Shown: piece after piece, positions 6,986-13,760 of the stretch
Position numbering within the stretch: position 1 is the stretch's first letter
Layout: the number at the start of each line of letters is the position of its first letter
NCBI GenBank assembly: GCA_036389135.1
Contig: DASVQP010000029.1
Coordinates: 124,001 to 188,000 of the forward strand
DNA length: 64,000 nt
From: Longimicrobium sp.
GTDB lineage: Bacteria > Gemmatimonadota > Gemmatimonadetes > Longimicrobiales > Longimicrobiaceae
Direction of reading: 5' to 3'
The notes under the pieces: generated by a model
Told to the model about the DNA's origin: nothing
The model's input: only the letters and a program-made list of their open reading frames with translations
The model's database searches: none
Program-made: the position numbers and the translations under genes

Positions 6986-7088
6986 CACCCGTGGGACGCG
7001 GGCCGATGCCGACTCGGTTAACGACCGCTTCCTTGCACGTCAGCGTACACGCGTCGATCGGCGCACTCTTGTCCGCGTCCCACGGGTG
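6986..7088 (+). ncRNA. Y-RNA-like structured RNA, element 1
   Basis: The ends form a perfect 16-bp helix (CACCCGTGGGACGCGG at 6986-7001 with its complement at 7073-7088). A second helix, GCCGAT/ATCGGC (7002-7007 with 7057-7062), stacks on it on the 5' side, while the 3' side has a 10-nt internal loop GCACTCTTGT. This lower-stem geometry, with a one-sided 3' internal loop containing CACTyTTG, resembles the Ro-binding region of Y RNAs. The roughly 50-nt inner part is variable between elements and begins with CTCGGTTAACG. Its position just before a Ro protein gene matches known bacterial Y RNA genes. Confidence 0.65.
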
Positions 7089-7100
7089 CACACGAAGCAG

Positions 7101-7173
7101 GGCAGGCGCGGTTTGCGTCCCGCGCCTGCCTGGCTGATGATGTCGGAGCCGCGGGCTCGTGTCCCGCCGGCTC
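7101..7173 (+). other. Two strong hairpins between Y-like elements, one with a T-arm-like loop
   Basis: GGCAGGCGCGG (7101-7111) pairs perfectly with CCGCGCCTGCC (7120-7130). A second hairpin at 7146-7173 has stem GAGCC-GCGGG and CCCGC-C-GGCTC with loop CTCGTGT. That loop is two changes from a tRNA T-loop (TTCGAGT). No matching 5' acceptor strand is found, so this may be the remnant of a tRNA-like gene or part of the Y-RNA transcript. Confidence 0.4.
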
Positions 7174-7188
7174 AACCCGAAGGACGAA

Positions 7189-7302
7189 CACCCGTGGGAC
7201 GCGGGCCGATGCCGTCTCGGTTATCGCTCCCCCCTTGCAAAAAGGATCCCGGAACATGCAACCCGGGGCCGACCGGCGCACTTTGTCCGCGTCTCACGGG
7301 TG
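7189..7302 (+). ncRNA. Y-RNA-like structured RNA, element 2
   Basis: The 5' strand (7189-7204) is identical to that of element 1. The 3' strand (7287-7302) differs by one C-to-T change that still pairs as G-U, so the 16-bp end helix is kept. The 3' internal loop is GCACTTTGT, nearly that of element 1. The central part differs strongly and contains CTCGGTTATCG and a CCCGG...CCGGG hairpin. Constant Ro-type stem with variable head is the pattern expected for paralogous Y RNAs. Confidence 0.65.
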
Positions 7303-7313
7303 CACACGCATGA

Positions 7314-7428
7314 TGCCGGGGTGCAGCGGTCGATCCCTTTTCCGCTCCCGTGCACATCCGCGGATGGGTCGATGGACGAGGGTTATCTGGTCGGCCAGGG
7401 TTCGAATCCCAAAATCTGCATCCCGGCA
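7314..7428 (+). ncRNA. tRNA-like structured RNA with a canonical T-loop
   Basis: A 13-bp end helix (TGCCGGGGTGCAG at 7314-7326 with CTGCATCCCGGCA at 7416-7428, one G-U) closes the element. Inside are a CGG/CCG stem-loop, a GAGGGTTATCTGG segment resembling the 3' end of the tRNA inserts, a CTGG-TCGG-CCAG hairpin and GGG-TTCGAAT-CCC, a textbook T-loop on a 3-bp stem. It does not form a normal tRNA. YrlA RNAs, the Y RNAs of many bacteria, carry a tRNA-mimic module with such a T-arm, so this is a candidate YrlA-type RNA or a decayed tRNA. Confidence 0.5.
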
Positions 7429-7438
7429 GCAGCAAGAA

Positions 7439-7537
7439 GGCCCGCGGCGTGGGCCGCATCCGTTCGATTACCGCATGTCAAAGCGGTGGACTCCGGTCCA
7501 CTCGACCGAACGGAGACATTCGTCCGCGCCGCGGGCC
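7439..7537 (+). ncRNA. Y-RNA-like structured RNA, element 3 (branched head)
   Basis: The ends form an 11-bp perfect helix (GGCCCGCGGCG with CGCCGCGGGCC). The 3' side keeps ACATTCGTCCGCG, which aligns with CACTCTTGTCCGCG of element 1. The head is a clear multi-branch: CCGTTCG/CGAACGG (7460-7466 with 7507-7513) encloses hairpins ACCGC/GCGGT (7470-7487) and GGAC-TCCG-GTCC (7488-7499). This is a small tRNA-like junction. The element ends 60 nt before the Ro start codon. Confidence 0.6.
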
Positions 7538-7596
7538 ACCGCCGAAGCGCCACCCTGGCGCCGGCGCATCCACCTCCAACGGAAAAGGAGGCGAAC

Positions 7597-9240
7597 ATGC
7601 TGGACTTCACGCGTTACGTGGCCACCCGCCTCCGGGCGCTGGTCACGCGGCAGTCCGAGCCGATCCCCGGGTCGGCGCAGGTGCCCAACTCGGCCGGAGG
7701 GTACACCTGGACCCTCGACCCGTGGAGCCGGCTCGACCGGTTCCTCGTGCTGGGGACCGAGGGCGGAACCTACTACGTCGGCGAGCGCGAGCTCACGGTC
7801 GACAACGCCCGCGCCGTGGCCGAGTGCATCGCGGAGGATGGGCCCCGCGTGGTGCGGCGCATCGTGGAGGTGAGCGCCGGGGGCCGGGCGCCCAGAAACG
7901 ACCCCGCGCTCTTTGCCCTGGCGATGGCGGCGGGGACGGGGGACGCGGTCACGCGGGCCGTCGCCCTCGAGGCGCTGCCGCGGGTGGCGCGCACGGGGAC
8001 GCACCTCTTCCACTTCCTCCGGTTCGTGGGAGGGTTCCGCGGGTGGGGGCGCGGGGTGCGGCGGGCCGTGGCGGCGTGGTACACCGACCGGCCGGAGCGC
8101 GACCTGGCGCACCAGCTCCTGAAGTACCCCCAGCGCGACGGGTGGTCGCACCGCGACGCCCTGCGGCTGGCGCACCCGGTACCCCGCAGCGACGAGCAGC
8201 GGGCGCTCTTCCGGCGCACGGTCACCGGCGGGACGCTGGAGGAGGGGCAGCCCTCCGACGCGCTGGCGCAGGTCCGCGCCGTCGATGCGCTGCACGCCGA
8301 GGCTGAGATCGACCCAGCGCGCGCCGCGGCCATCGTCCGCGAGGCGCGGCTCACGCGCGAGATGGTGCCCACGCCGCTGCTTCAGCACGCGGTGGTGTGG
8401 GAGGCGCTCGTGGAGGAGATGCCGCTCACCGCGCTGGTCCGCAACCTGGCGACGCTCACCCGCGTGGGCGTGCTGGCGCCGGGGAGCGATGCCTCCGCCG
8501 CCGTCGCCGCGCGGCTGGCGGACGGCGAGGTGCTGCGCCGGGCGCGCGTGCACCCGGTGCAGGTCCTTTCGGCGCTGCGGACGTACGCGTCCGGGCGCGG
8601 GGTGCGCGGAAAGGGGACGTGGACGCCGGTGGCGCAGGTGGTGGACGCGCTGGATGCGGCCTTCTACCTGGCCTTCGCGGGGGTGGAGCCCTCACTCCGC
8701 CGGGTGATGCTGGCGCTGGACGTCTCCGGATCCATGGGGTCGAACGTGCACGGGCTGGAGGGGCTGAGCTGCCGAGAGGCCTCGGCGGCGATGGCGCTGG
8801 TGACGGCGGCCACCGAGCCTCGGCACTTCTTCACCGCCTTCACGTCGGGGCGGGCGCGCTCGATGCACGACGCCTTCCCCAGCGCGATCACCCCGCTCGC
8901 GATCTCGCCGCGGCAGCGGCTGGACGACGTTGTCCGCCAGGTGTCGTCCCTCAGCTTCGGGGGGACGGACTGCGCGCTCCCCATGCTGGAGGCGGCGGAC
9001 AAGGGGTGGGAGGTCGAGCTGTTCGTGATCTACACGGACAACGAGACCTGGGCGGGTGACGTCCACCCGTCGCAGGCGCTCCGCCGGTACCGGGAGCGCA
9101 CGGGGGTCCCCGCGAAGCTGGTGGTCGTGGGGATGGCGTCCAACGGCTTCACCATCGCGGACCCCGAGGATGCCGGGATGCTGGACGTGGTGGGGTTCGA
9201 CGCCGCCACGCCGCAGCTGATCGCGGACTTCGCGCGCTAG
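7597..9240 (+). CDS. rsr: Ro60-family RNA-binding protein (TROVE domain plus vWA)
   Basis: 547 residues, close to the usual length of Ro/Rsr proteins. The N-terminal half is the ring-shaped TROVE/HEAT domain; RFLVLGTEGGTYYVGEREL near residues 47-66 is a signature of the family. The C-terminal half is a von Willebrand A domain with an intact MIDAS: DVSGS at about residues 375-379, GGTDCALPM, and YTDNETW. Ro proteins bind misfolded or damaged RNAs in the ring and Y RNAs on its outer rim, and they take part in RNA quality control and stress survival. The ATG at 7597 follows a strong AAAAGGAGG; the frame is open further upstream only because it crosses the RNA genes. Four Y- or tRNA-like RNAs lie directly upstream and RtcB downstream. 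Confidence 0.93.
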   Translation: MLDFTRYVATRLRALVTRQSEPIPGSAQVPNSAGGYTWTLDPWSRLDRFLVLGTEGGTYYVGERELTVDNARAVAECIAEDGPRVVRRIVEVSAGGRAPRNDPALFALAMAAGTGDAVTRAVALEALPRVARTGTHLFHFLRFVGGFRGWGRGVRRAVAAWYTDRPERDLAHQLLKYPQRDGWSHRDALRLAHPVPRSDEQRALFRRTVTGGTLEEGQPSDALAQVRAVDALHAEAEIDPARAAAIVREARLTREMVPTPLLQHAVVWEALVEEMPLTALVRNLATLTRVGVLAPGSDASAAVAARLADGEVLRRARVHPVQVLSALRTYASGRGVRGKGTWTPVAQVVDALDAAFYLAFAGVEPSLRRVMLALDVSGSMGSNVHGLEGLSCREASAAMALVTAATEPRHFFTAFTSGRARSMHDAFPSAITPLAISPRQRLDDVVRQVSSLSFGGTDCALPMLEAADKGWEVELFVIYTDNETWAGDVHPSQALRRYRERTGVPAKLVVVGMASNGFTIADPEDAGMLDVVGFDAATPQLIADFAR

Positions 9241-9241
9241 A

Positions 9242-9277
9242 GGGCGGCCCCGGCCTTCCCCCGCGCCGGGGCCGCCC
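9242..9277 (+). terminator. Strong hairpin just after rsr (terminator or attenuator)
   Basis: A perfect 13-bp GC stem (GGGCGGCCCCGGC with GCCGGGGCCGCCC) begins one base after the rsr stop codon. No T-run follows, so it may attenuate, protect the mRNA 3' end or mark a processing site rather than fully terminate. The downstream genes lie on the same strand. Confidence 0.5.
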
Positions 9278-9322
9278 AACCGGGCGGGGACGAGGCTCGT
9301 CCCCGCCGCACCGAAACGCACG

Positions 9323-9643
9323 ATGAACCACACGCGAGAAAGACAGGAGAGTCCAGAGGAGGAGCTTCCCGCGGGGGACTACTTCGTGGTGGCGACCCAG
9401 TTCGACAGCTACTACGTGACTCCGGAGACGGCGCGGGAGCTGGGGCGCGCGCTGGGCCGGTTCTGGCGGCCGCGCTGGCTCAAGTTCGTGGACCGGCACG
9501 GCGCTCGCGCCTGGGTGCTCGCGCGCTCGGTGGATGCCATCCGCGAGTCCACCGAGCTGCAGCGCGCCGGCGACCGCACCTTTAACCGCGCCCTGCGCCG
9601 CGAGCACAAGGCCGACCGGCGGTGGGACGACGACGAGTACTGA
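9323..9643 (+). CDS. Hypothetical 106-residue protein in the RNA-repair locus
   Basis: A small charged protein (MNHTRERQESPEEE... ending RRWDDDEY). I do not recognise a family. The middle (GDYFVVATQFDSYYVTPETARELGRAL) suggests a short beta-hairpin then a helix. The basic WRPRWLKFVDRHGARAWVLARSV segment and basic C-terminal helix (FNRALRREHKADRR) could contact RNA, which is inference. It lies between rsr and rtcB on the same strand with codon use like its neighbours. Its persistence between two RNA-repair genes suggests a related role. Confidence 0.65.
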   Translation: MNHTRERQESPEEELPAGDYFVVATQFDSYYVTPETARELGRALGRFWRPRWLKFVDRHGARAWVLARSVDAIRESTELQRAGDRTFNRALRREHKADRRWDDDEY

Positions 9644-9658
9644 ACCGCAACCTGCGCG

Positions 9659-9742
9659 TCACACAGAGGCACAGAGGAAACGGCGAAAGAAGGATTGAAA
9701 AGGTTTTTCTGTGCCTGTCCCCCTCTATGCCTCTGTGTGAAA
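9659..9742. repeat. 'CACAGAGG' intergenic repeat, copy 3 (inner palindrome only)
   Basis: CACACAGAGGCACAGAGG at the left and CCCTCTATGCCTCTGTGTG at the right form the inner palindrome of the dispersed family. The outer arms are absent. It lies between the 106-residue gene and rtcB, so it would be part of their shared mRNA. Confidence 0.65.
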
Positions 9743-9764
9743 CGGCAGTTCATGGAGAACTACG

Positions 9765-12419
9765 ATGCTGACGAGACGGGTAGGGACCAACGCGGTCATG
9801 TTCGGCGAGCACGAGGAGGGCACGCTCCGGCAGCTCTCTGACGTGGCGCAGCGTGCCGAGCGCGCGGCGCTCCTGGCTGACGGGCACGTGGGCTTTACGA
9901 TGCCGATCGGCGGGGTAGCGGCATACCGCGACAAGGTGTCGGTGGTGGGCGTGGGCTTCGACATCGCGTGCCTTGCCGCCCGTACGCCGGTGATCACCAC
10001 GGACGGCTTCACGAAGCCGATCGAGGAGGTCACGGATGCGGACGCGATCGTGTGCTGGGACGGAGCCTCGGTGCGTCCCGTCTCGCCTCATTTCGGCGCG
10101 GTGCCGCGGGGGGAGCGCGAGGTGCTGGCGATCACCCTGGGGAATGGACGTGAGATCCGCGCGACGGCGGACCACGAGATCCTGACCTGGGCGGGATGGA
10201 AGCGTGCGGACCAGCTCGGCCTGGACGACGCGATCGCCTGCACGCCCTACGCGGGGCTCCCGTACGAGGAGCCCGCGTGCGACGTCGCCTTCGAGGTCCC
10301 GAACGACCGCGCGCGTGACGAACTGTCAAAGCGCGGACTCCTCCCGCTCCGCGCCACGGACGACCGGCTCCCCGCGCTGCTCCGGCTGCTCGGCTACGCG
10401 AGTGGCGACGGGCACCTCAGCAAGGATGGAAAGAGGGTCTCGCTGTACGTGTTCAACGATGCGGACGCGGAGGACCTGCGCGCCGACTTCCGGCGCCTCG
10501 GCTTCGAGCCGCGTGAGCATCGGCGCCGCCGCAAGGAGGGGTGGCGCGAAGAGATCAACATGTACGTCGGCTCGACCGCGCTGCACGCGCTGTTTGCGGG
10601 CCTCGGATCGCCGGTCGGTAAGAAGGACTGGGCCGCGCAGCCGATGCCGTGGCTGATGCGGATGCCTGCTTGGGCCCGCGCGCACTTCCTCTCCGCCTTC
10701 GCGAGCGCGGAGATGATGACGCCGCGCGTCCATCGCAACGGGACGGTGCCGAACCTCCAGTTGAAGCAGTCCGGGCGGCACACGCACGCGATCGACTTCA
10801 TCGCGGGACTCCTGCGGTCGCTGGAGTTCGAGGTGTCGGTGGCGCCCAGCGGGCCGGCGCGCGGGGATCGCGTAATCTCCGTGCTCCAGATCCTGGGGGG
10901 CAAGGCGGAGCAGCTCCGGTTCATGCGCGACGTGGGGTTCTGCCGGTCGATGGAAAAGCGCGTGGCCGCGGCAACGGCGGCGAGTGTCGCGCTGCAGGGG
11001 CTGGCGTACGCGGCGAACCGGGACGCGGCCAAGGAGGAGGCGCGCGCGCTGCGCGGCCGGGGCGTTCCGTGGCGGACCGCGGTCGCGGACGTGTCGGAGC
11101 GGTTCCGCGTCTCGCCGGGCTTCGCGTATCACTCGTTCTACGACGATCGTGGGCGCTCGCGGCGCCTACCCGGCGAGGCGCTGGATGCGCAGGCGGAGGG
11201 TGAGGTCTGCTGGGTGCCGGTGTCGCGCGTGGAGCCGAGCGGAACGTCCCTCGTCTACGACGTGGTGACGGGCGATCCGGCGCACTGCTTCCTCGCGTCC
11301 GGCGTGGTGGTGCACAACTGCGGCAACGCGGCTATCCGCACAGACTTACGCGTGGAGGACATCACGCGCAACGTGTCGCTGGAGGAGATCGAGCGGAATC
11401 CGCACCGGCTGGCGCAGAACAACCTGGCGAACAACCTCGCGGACGAGATCGCGTCGACCATCTCGTTTGGGATCGGGCGAAAGAACAACGCGGACGATGC
11501 GCCCGTCGACCACCCGCTCTTCCTGGACCCGGCGTGGTACGCGGTGCCCAACACCGGCGGCGGCTACCGCGAGACGCTGCAGGAGAAGGCACGCCGCCAG
11601 TTGGGGACGGTTGGCTCCGGCAACCATTACGTCGACGTTTTCGCGGACGAGAGCGGAGCCGTGTGGGTGGGGGTGCACTTCGGGAGCCGTGGGCTGGGGC
11701 ACACCATCGCCAGCGCGTACCTGTCGCTGTCGCAGGGCGGGATGTGGGGCGAGCGGGCTGCCGAGAAGGAGGTGCTCCTGGACATCAATCAGCCGCTGGG
11801 GCACGACTACTGGCAGTTGATGCAGCTCGCCGGGGAGTACGCGTACGCCGGGCGCGAGTGGGTGGCGCGCAAGGTGGTGGCGCTGCTGGGCGGAAAGGAG
11901 CTGGAGCTGGTGCACAACCATCACAACTACGCCTGGAAGGAGACCCACGTTTCCCCAGAGGGCGAGCCGACGGAGTACGTGGTGGTCCGCAAGGGCGCGA
12001 CGCCGGCCTTCCCGGGGCAGAAAGGTTTCGTGGGCGGTTCGATGGGTGACGACGCGGTGATCCTGGAGGGGAACGCCGCGCCGCCGGACGAGGAGACGGC
12101 GCTGGCACAGCGGGAATCGCTCTTCTCCACCGTCCACGGCGCGGGGCGGGTGATGAGCCGCACCGCCGCTGCCGGGAAGCGCAACCGGCGCGGCAAGGTG
12201 CTGAGCCCCGGCCGCATCTCGCAGGAGATGCTGCAGCAGTGGCTGGGGAAGCGCGGGGTGATCCTGCGCGGCGGCGGCCTGGACGAGGCGCCGCAGGCGT
12301 ACCGCCGCCTTCCCAAAGTACTCCAGGCGCAGGGCGACACGATCCAGGTGCGGCACACGCTGCGCCCGCTGATCGTCGCGATGGCCGGCGCGGGGGAGGT
12401 GGATCCGTACAAGGACTGA
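9765..12419 (+). CDS. rtcB: RNA-splicing ligase RtcB, interrupted by an intein
   Basis: 884-residue precursor; removing residues 69-518 leaves a 434-residue RtcB. RtcB joins RNA 2',3'-cyclic phosphate or 3'-phosphate ends to 5'-OH ends using GTP and Mn2+, in tRNA splicing and repair of cut RNAs. Exteins show GVGFDIA|CGNAAIRTDL (metal-binding D and C), GSGNHYVDVF, HFGSRGLGH, HNHHNYA, the HGAGR nucleophile motif (His791 of the precursor) and DEAPQAYR. All catalytic motifs look intact. The ATG at 9765 is preceded by GGAG. The natural substrates suggested by context are the insert-bearing tRNAs upstream or damaged tRNAs. No archease or sigma54-type RtcR regulator gene is in the window. Confidence 0.95.
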   Translation: MLTRRVGTNAVMFGEHEEGTLRQLSDVAQRAERAALLADGHVGFTMPIGGVAAYRDKVSVVGVGFDIACLAARTPVITTDGFTKPIEEVTDADAIVCWDGASVRPVSPHFGAVPRGEREVLAITLGNGREIRATADHEILTWAGWKRADQLGLDDAIACTPYAGLPYEEPACDVAFEVPNDRARDELSKRGLLPLRATDDRLPALLRLLGYASGDGHLSKDGKRVSLYVFNDADAEDLRADFRRLGFEPREHRRRRKEGWREEINMYVGSTALHALFAGLGSPVGKKDWAAQPMPWLMRMPAWARAHFLSAFASAEMMTPRVHRNGTVPNLQLKQSGRHTHAIDFIAGLLRSLEFEVSVAPSGPARGDRVISVLQILGGKAEQLRFMRDVGFCRSMEKRVAAATAASVALQGLAYAANRDAAKEEARALRGRGVPWRTAVADVSERFRVSPGFAYHSFYDDRGRSRRLPGEALDAQAEGEVCWVPVSRVEPSGTSLVYDVVTGDPAHCFLASGVVVHNCGNAAIRTDLRVEDITRNVSLEEIERNPHRLAQNNLANNLADEIASTISFGIGRKNNADDAPVDHPLFLDPAWYAVPNTGGGYRETLQEKARRQLGTVGSGNHYVDVFADESGAVWVGVHFGSRGLGHTIASAYLSLSQGGMWGERAAEKEVLLDINQPLGHDYWQLMQLAGEYAYAGREWVARKVVALLGGKELELVHNHHNYAWKETHVSPEGEPTEYVVVRKGATPAFPGQKGFVGGSMGDDAVILEGNAAPPDEETALAQRESLFSTVHGAGRVMSRTAAAGKRNRRGKVLSPGRISQEMLQQWLGKRGVILRGGGLDEAPQAYRRLPKVLQAQGDTIQVRHTLRPLIVAMAGAGEVDPYKD
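9969..11318 (+). other. Intein with LAGLIDADG endonuclease domain inside RtcB
   Basis: 450 residues, from C69 (CLAARTPVITTDGFTKPIEEV, splicing block A) to the C-terminal HN at 517-518 (GDPAHCFLASGVVVHN), followed by Cys519 as the +1 nucleophile. ATADHEILT is the N3-type block with its histidine. LLRLLGYASGDGHL near residue 208 is a first LAGLIDADG-type motif. FLSAFASAEMM is a second, weaker one that lacks the usual acidic/Gly end, so endonuclease activity may be reduced. Splicing residues look complete. The +1 Cys is also the RtcB metal-binding Cys, so the ligase stays inactive until the intein leaves. Confidence 0.92.
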
Positions 12420-12479
12420 TCCCCGCGCCTCCCTCCCGCTCCGCCATCCCGCCCGACGACTCAACGACACACACAACGA

Positions 12480-12504
12480 GGGGCGTGCCCGCGCGGCACG
12501 CCCC
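12480..12504 (+). promoter_or_regulatory. Intercistronic hairpin between rtcB and the first nucleotidyltransferase
   Basis: A perfect 10-bp stem (GGGGCGTGCC with GGCACGCCCC, 5-nt loop) lies 15 nt before the next start codon and may partly mask its ribosome binding site. No T-run follows. Attenuation or mRNA processing is more likely than termination. Confidence 0.45.
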
Positions 12505-12519
12505 CGGGATGGGCATACG

Positions 12520-13458
12520 ATGACGTACAACCTGAACCTGATCCTTCCCGCGGGCACGCAGGTCGTGCTGCGGCGAGAGGCGGCAACGGGCGCGGGCCGG
12601 CCGCCGGCGCCGGCGGGCTCCGTCGGCAAGGTGGTGGGCGCGCCCACGGACCACACGCACGCGTATCGCGTGCGCCTGGTGGACGGGACGGAGCTGTCGC
12701 TCCACCGAACGGAGCTCACCATCCGCAAGCACGTGCAGGCGGAGACGCTGGCGGAGCTGGGGGGCGTGCTGCGCGACCACTCGCTGGACGAGCACGTGAT
12801 GCTGCGCGTGGTGGTTGGCTCGCGCGCGTACGGGCTGGACGACGAGGAGTCGGACGTGGACCGGCGCGGCGTGTACCTGCCCCCGGCCGAGCTGCACTGG
12901 TCGCTCTACGGCGTGCCCGAGCAGCTGGAGAACGTCGCGACGGAGGAGTGCTACTGGGAGGTGGGGAAGTTCCTGGGGCTCGCGCTCAAGGCGAACCCCA
13001 ACATCCTGGAAGTGCTCTACTCCCCGCGGGTGGAGCACGCGGCGCCGCTGGCGGAGGAGCTGCTGCGCGAGCGGGGGCGATTCCTCTCGAAGATCGTCTT
13101 CCAGACGTACAACGGCTACGTGATGTCGCAGTTCCGGAAGCTGGAGCAGGACCTCCGCAACACGGGCGCGCCCAGGTGGAAGCATGCCATGCACCTGGTT
13201 CGCCTGCTGATCAGCGGCATCACGGCGTTGCGTGACGGCCACGTTCCGGTGCGGGTGGAAGAGCATCGGGCCGCGCTGCTCCACATCAAGTCGGGCGCGG
13301 CGCCCTGGGACCAAGTGAACGATTGGAGGCTGGCGCTTCACCGCGAGTTCGACGCGGCGCTCGCGGCCACGCGCCTCCCGGATCGCCCCGACTACGCGTG
13401 GGCGAACGGGTACCTGATCCGCGCACGGCGCAGCGCGGTGGGAACGGAAGTGCGTTAA
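12520..13458 (+). CDS. YcgL-type (COG3541) nucleotidyltransferase with N-terminal beta domain
   Basis: 312 residues. The first 75 or so form a beta-rich domain (AGTQVVLRREAATG...VRLVDGTELSLHRTELTI) resembling a small SH3/KOW-like fold. The nucleotidyltransferase core follows: VVGSRAYGLDDEESDVDRRG has the G-S motif and the D-x-D metal-binding pair of the polymerase-beta superfamily. VHAEELLRERGRF-type helices and YNGYVMSQFRKLE belong to the C-terminal helical part. Such proteins are known companions of bacterial RtcB/Ro RNA-repair loci, where they may add or restore 3' nucleotides; the exact reaction is unproven. It is the first of two related genes here. Confidence 0.82.
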   Translation: MTYNLNLILPAGTQVVLRREAATGAGRPPAPAGSVGKVVGAPTDHTHAYRVRLVDGTELSLHRTELTIRKHVQAETLAELGGVLRDHSLDEHVMLRVVVGSRAYGLDDEESDVDRRGVYLPPAELHWSLYGVPEQLENVATEECYWEVGKFLGLALKANPNILEVLYSPRVEHAAPLAEELLRERGRFLSKIVFQTYNGYVMSQFRKLEQDLRNTGAPRWKHAMHLVRLLISGITALRDGHVPVRVEEHRAALLHIKSGAAPWDQVNDWRLALHREFDAALAATRLPDRPDYAWANGYLIRARRSAVGTEVR

Positions 13459-13755
13459 TGCGTGAGTGCGTTATTGCGCTCTGGGACAGGAGAAACAGGA
13501 CAGCACTACCTTCTTGTCATCCTGAGCGACGCGCTTCGCGGACGTTTGCGTTCCTCCAACCTGTGGCGCGGAGCGAAGGATCGCCTGCGCGTGACGAGGG
13601 GCTCGTCGTTACCTGCCGTCCTCTCGCCTCGCAGGCTAGATCCTTCGCTCGCCGCAGGAGTTGGGAGCGCACCGCGGAATTAGCGGAGGCGGCTCTCTCC
13701 GGATGACATGAGACGGGGCACAAATCCCAACGCACTAACGCACTCAAAGGGGGTG
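13452..13755. repeat. TGCGTTA direct repeats flanking a 'GTCATCCTGAGCG' palindromic repeat
   Basis: Short TGCGTTA/TGCGTGAG units at 13452-13480 and their complement (CGCACTAACGCACT, near 13731) bracket a unit that starts GTCATCCTGAGCGACGCG and contains two GATCCTTCG/CGAAGGATC-type arms. The same pairing of TGCGT units with GTCATCCTGAG sequence occurs at 63680-64000. About 300 bp without a gene. Confidence 0.6.
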
Positions 13756-13760
13756 AACCC

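Noticed and set aside
7146-7173. A complete tRNA ending at the CTCGTGT loop
   Set aside because: No 5' strand complementary to the supposed acceptor CGGCTCA exists upstream, and the loop differs from the T-loop consensus at two positions.
5567-7873. Open frames of 60-275 residues on both strands across the RNA array
   Set aside because: They run through tRNA and Y-like stems, show arginine/proline-rich shadow composition and lack start signals; the RNA structures explain the region better.
9323-9643. Calling the 106-residue protein an archease (RtcB cofactor)
   Set aside because: It has no archease-like sequence and is shorter than the family; only position suggests a link.
13452-13755. CRISPR-like array in the TGCGT repeats
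   Set aside because: The units are short, nearly contiguous and lack unique spacers of uniform length; no cas gene is in the window.
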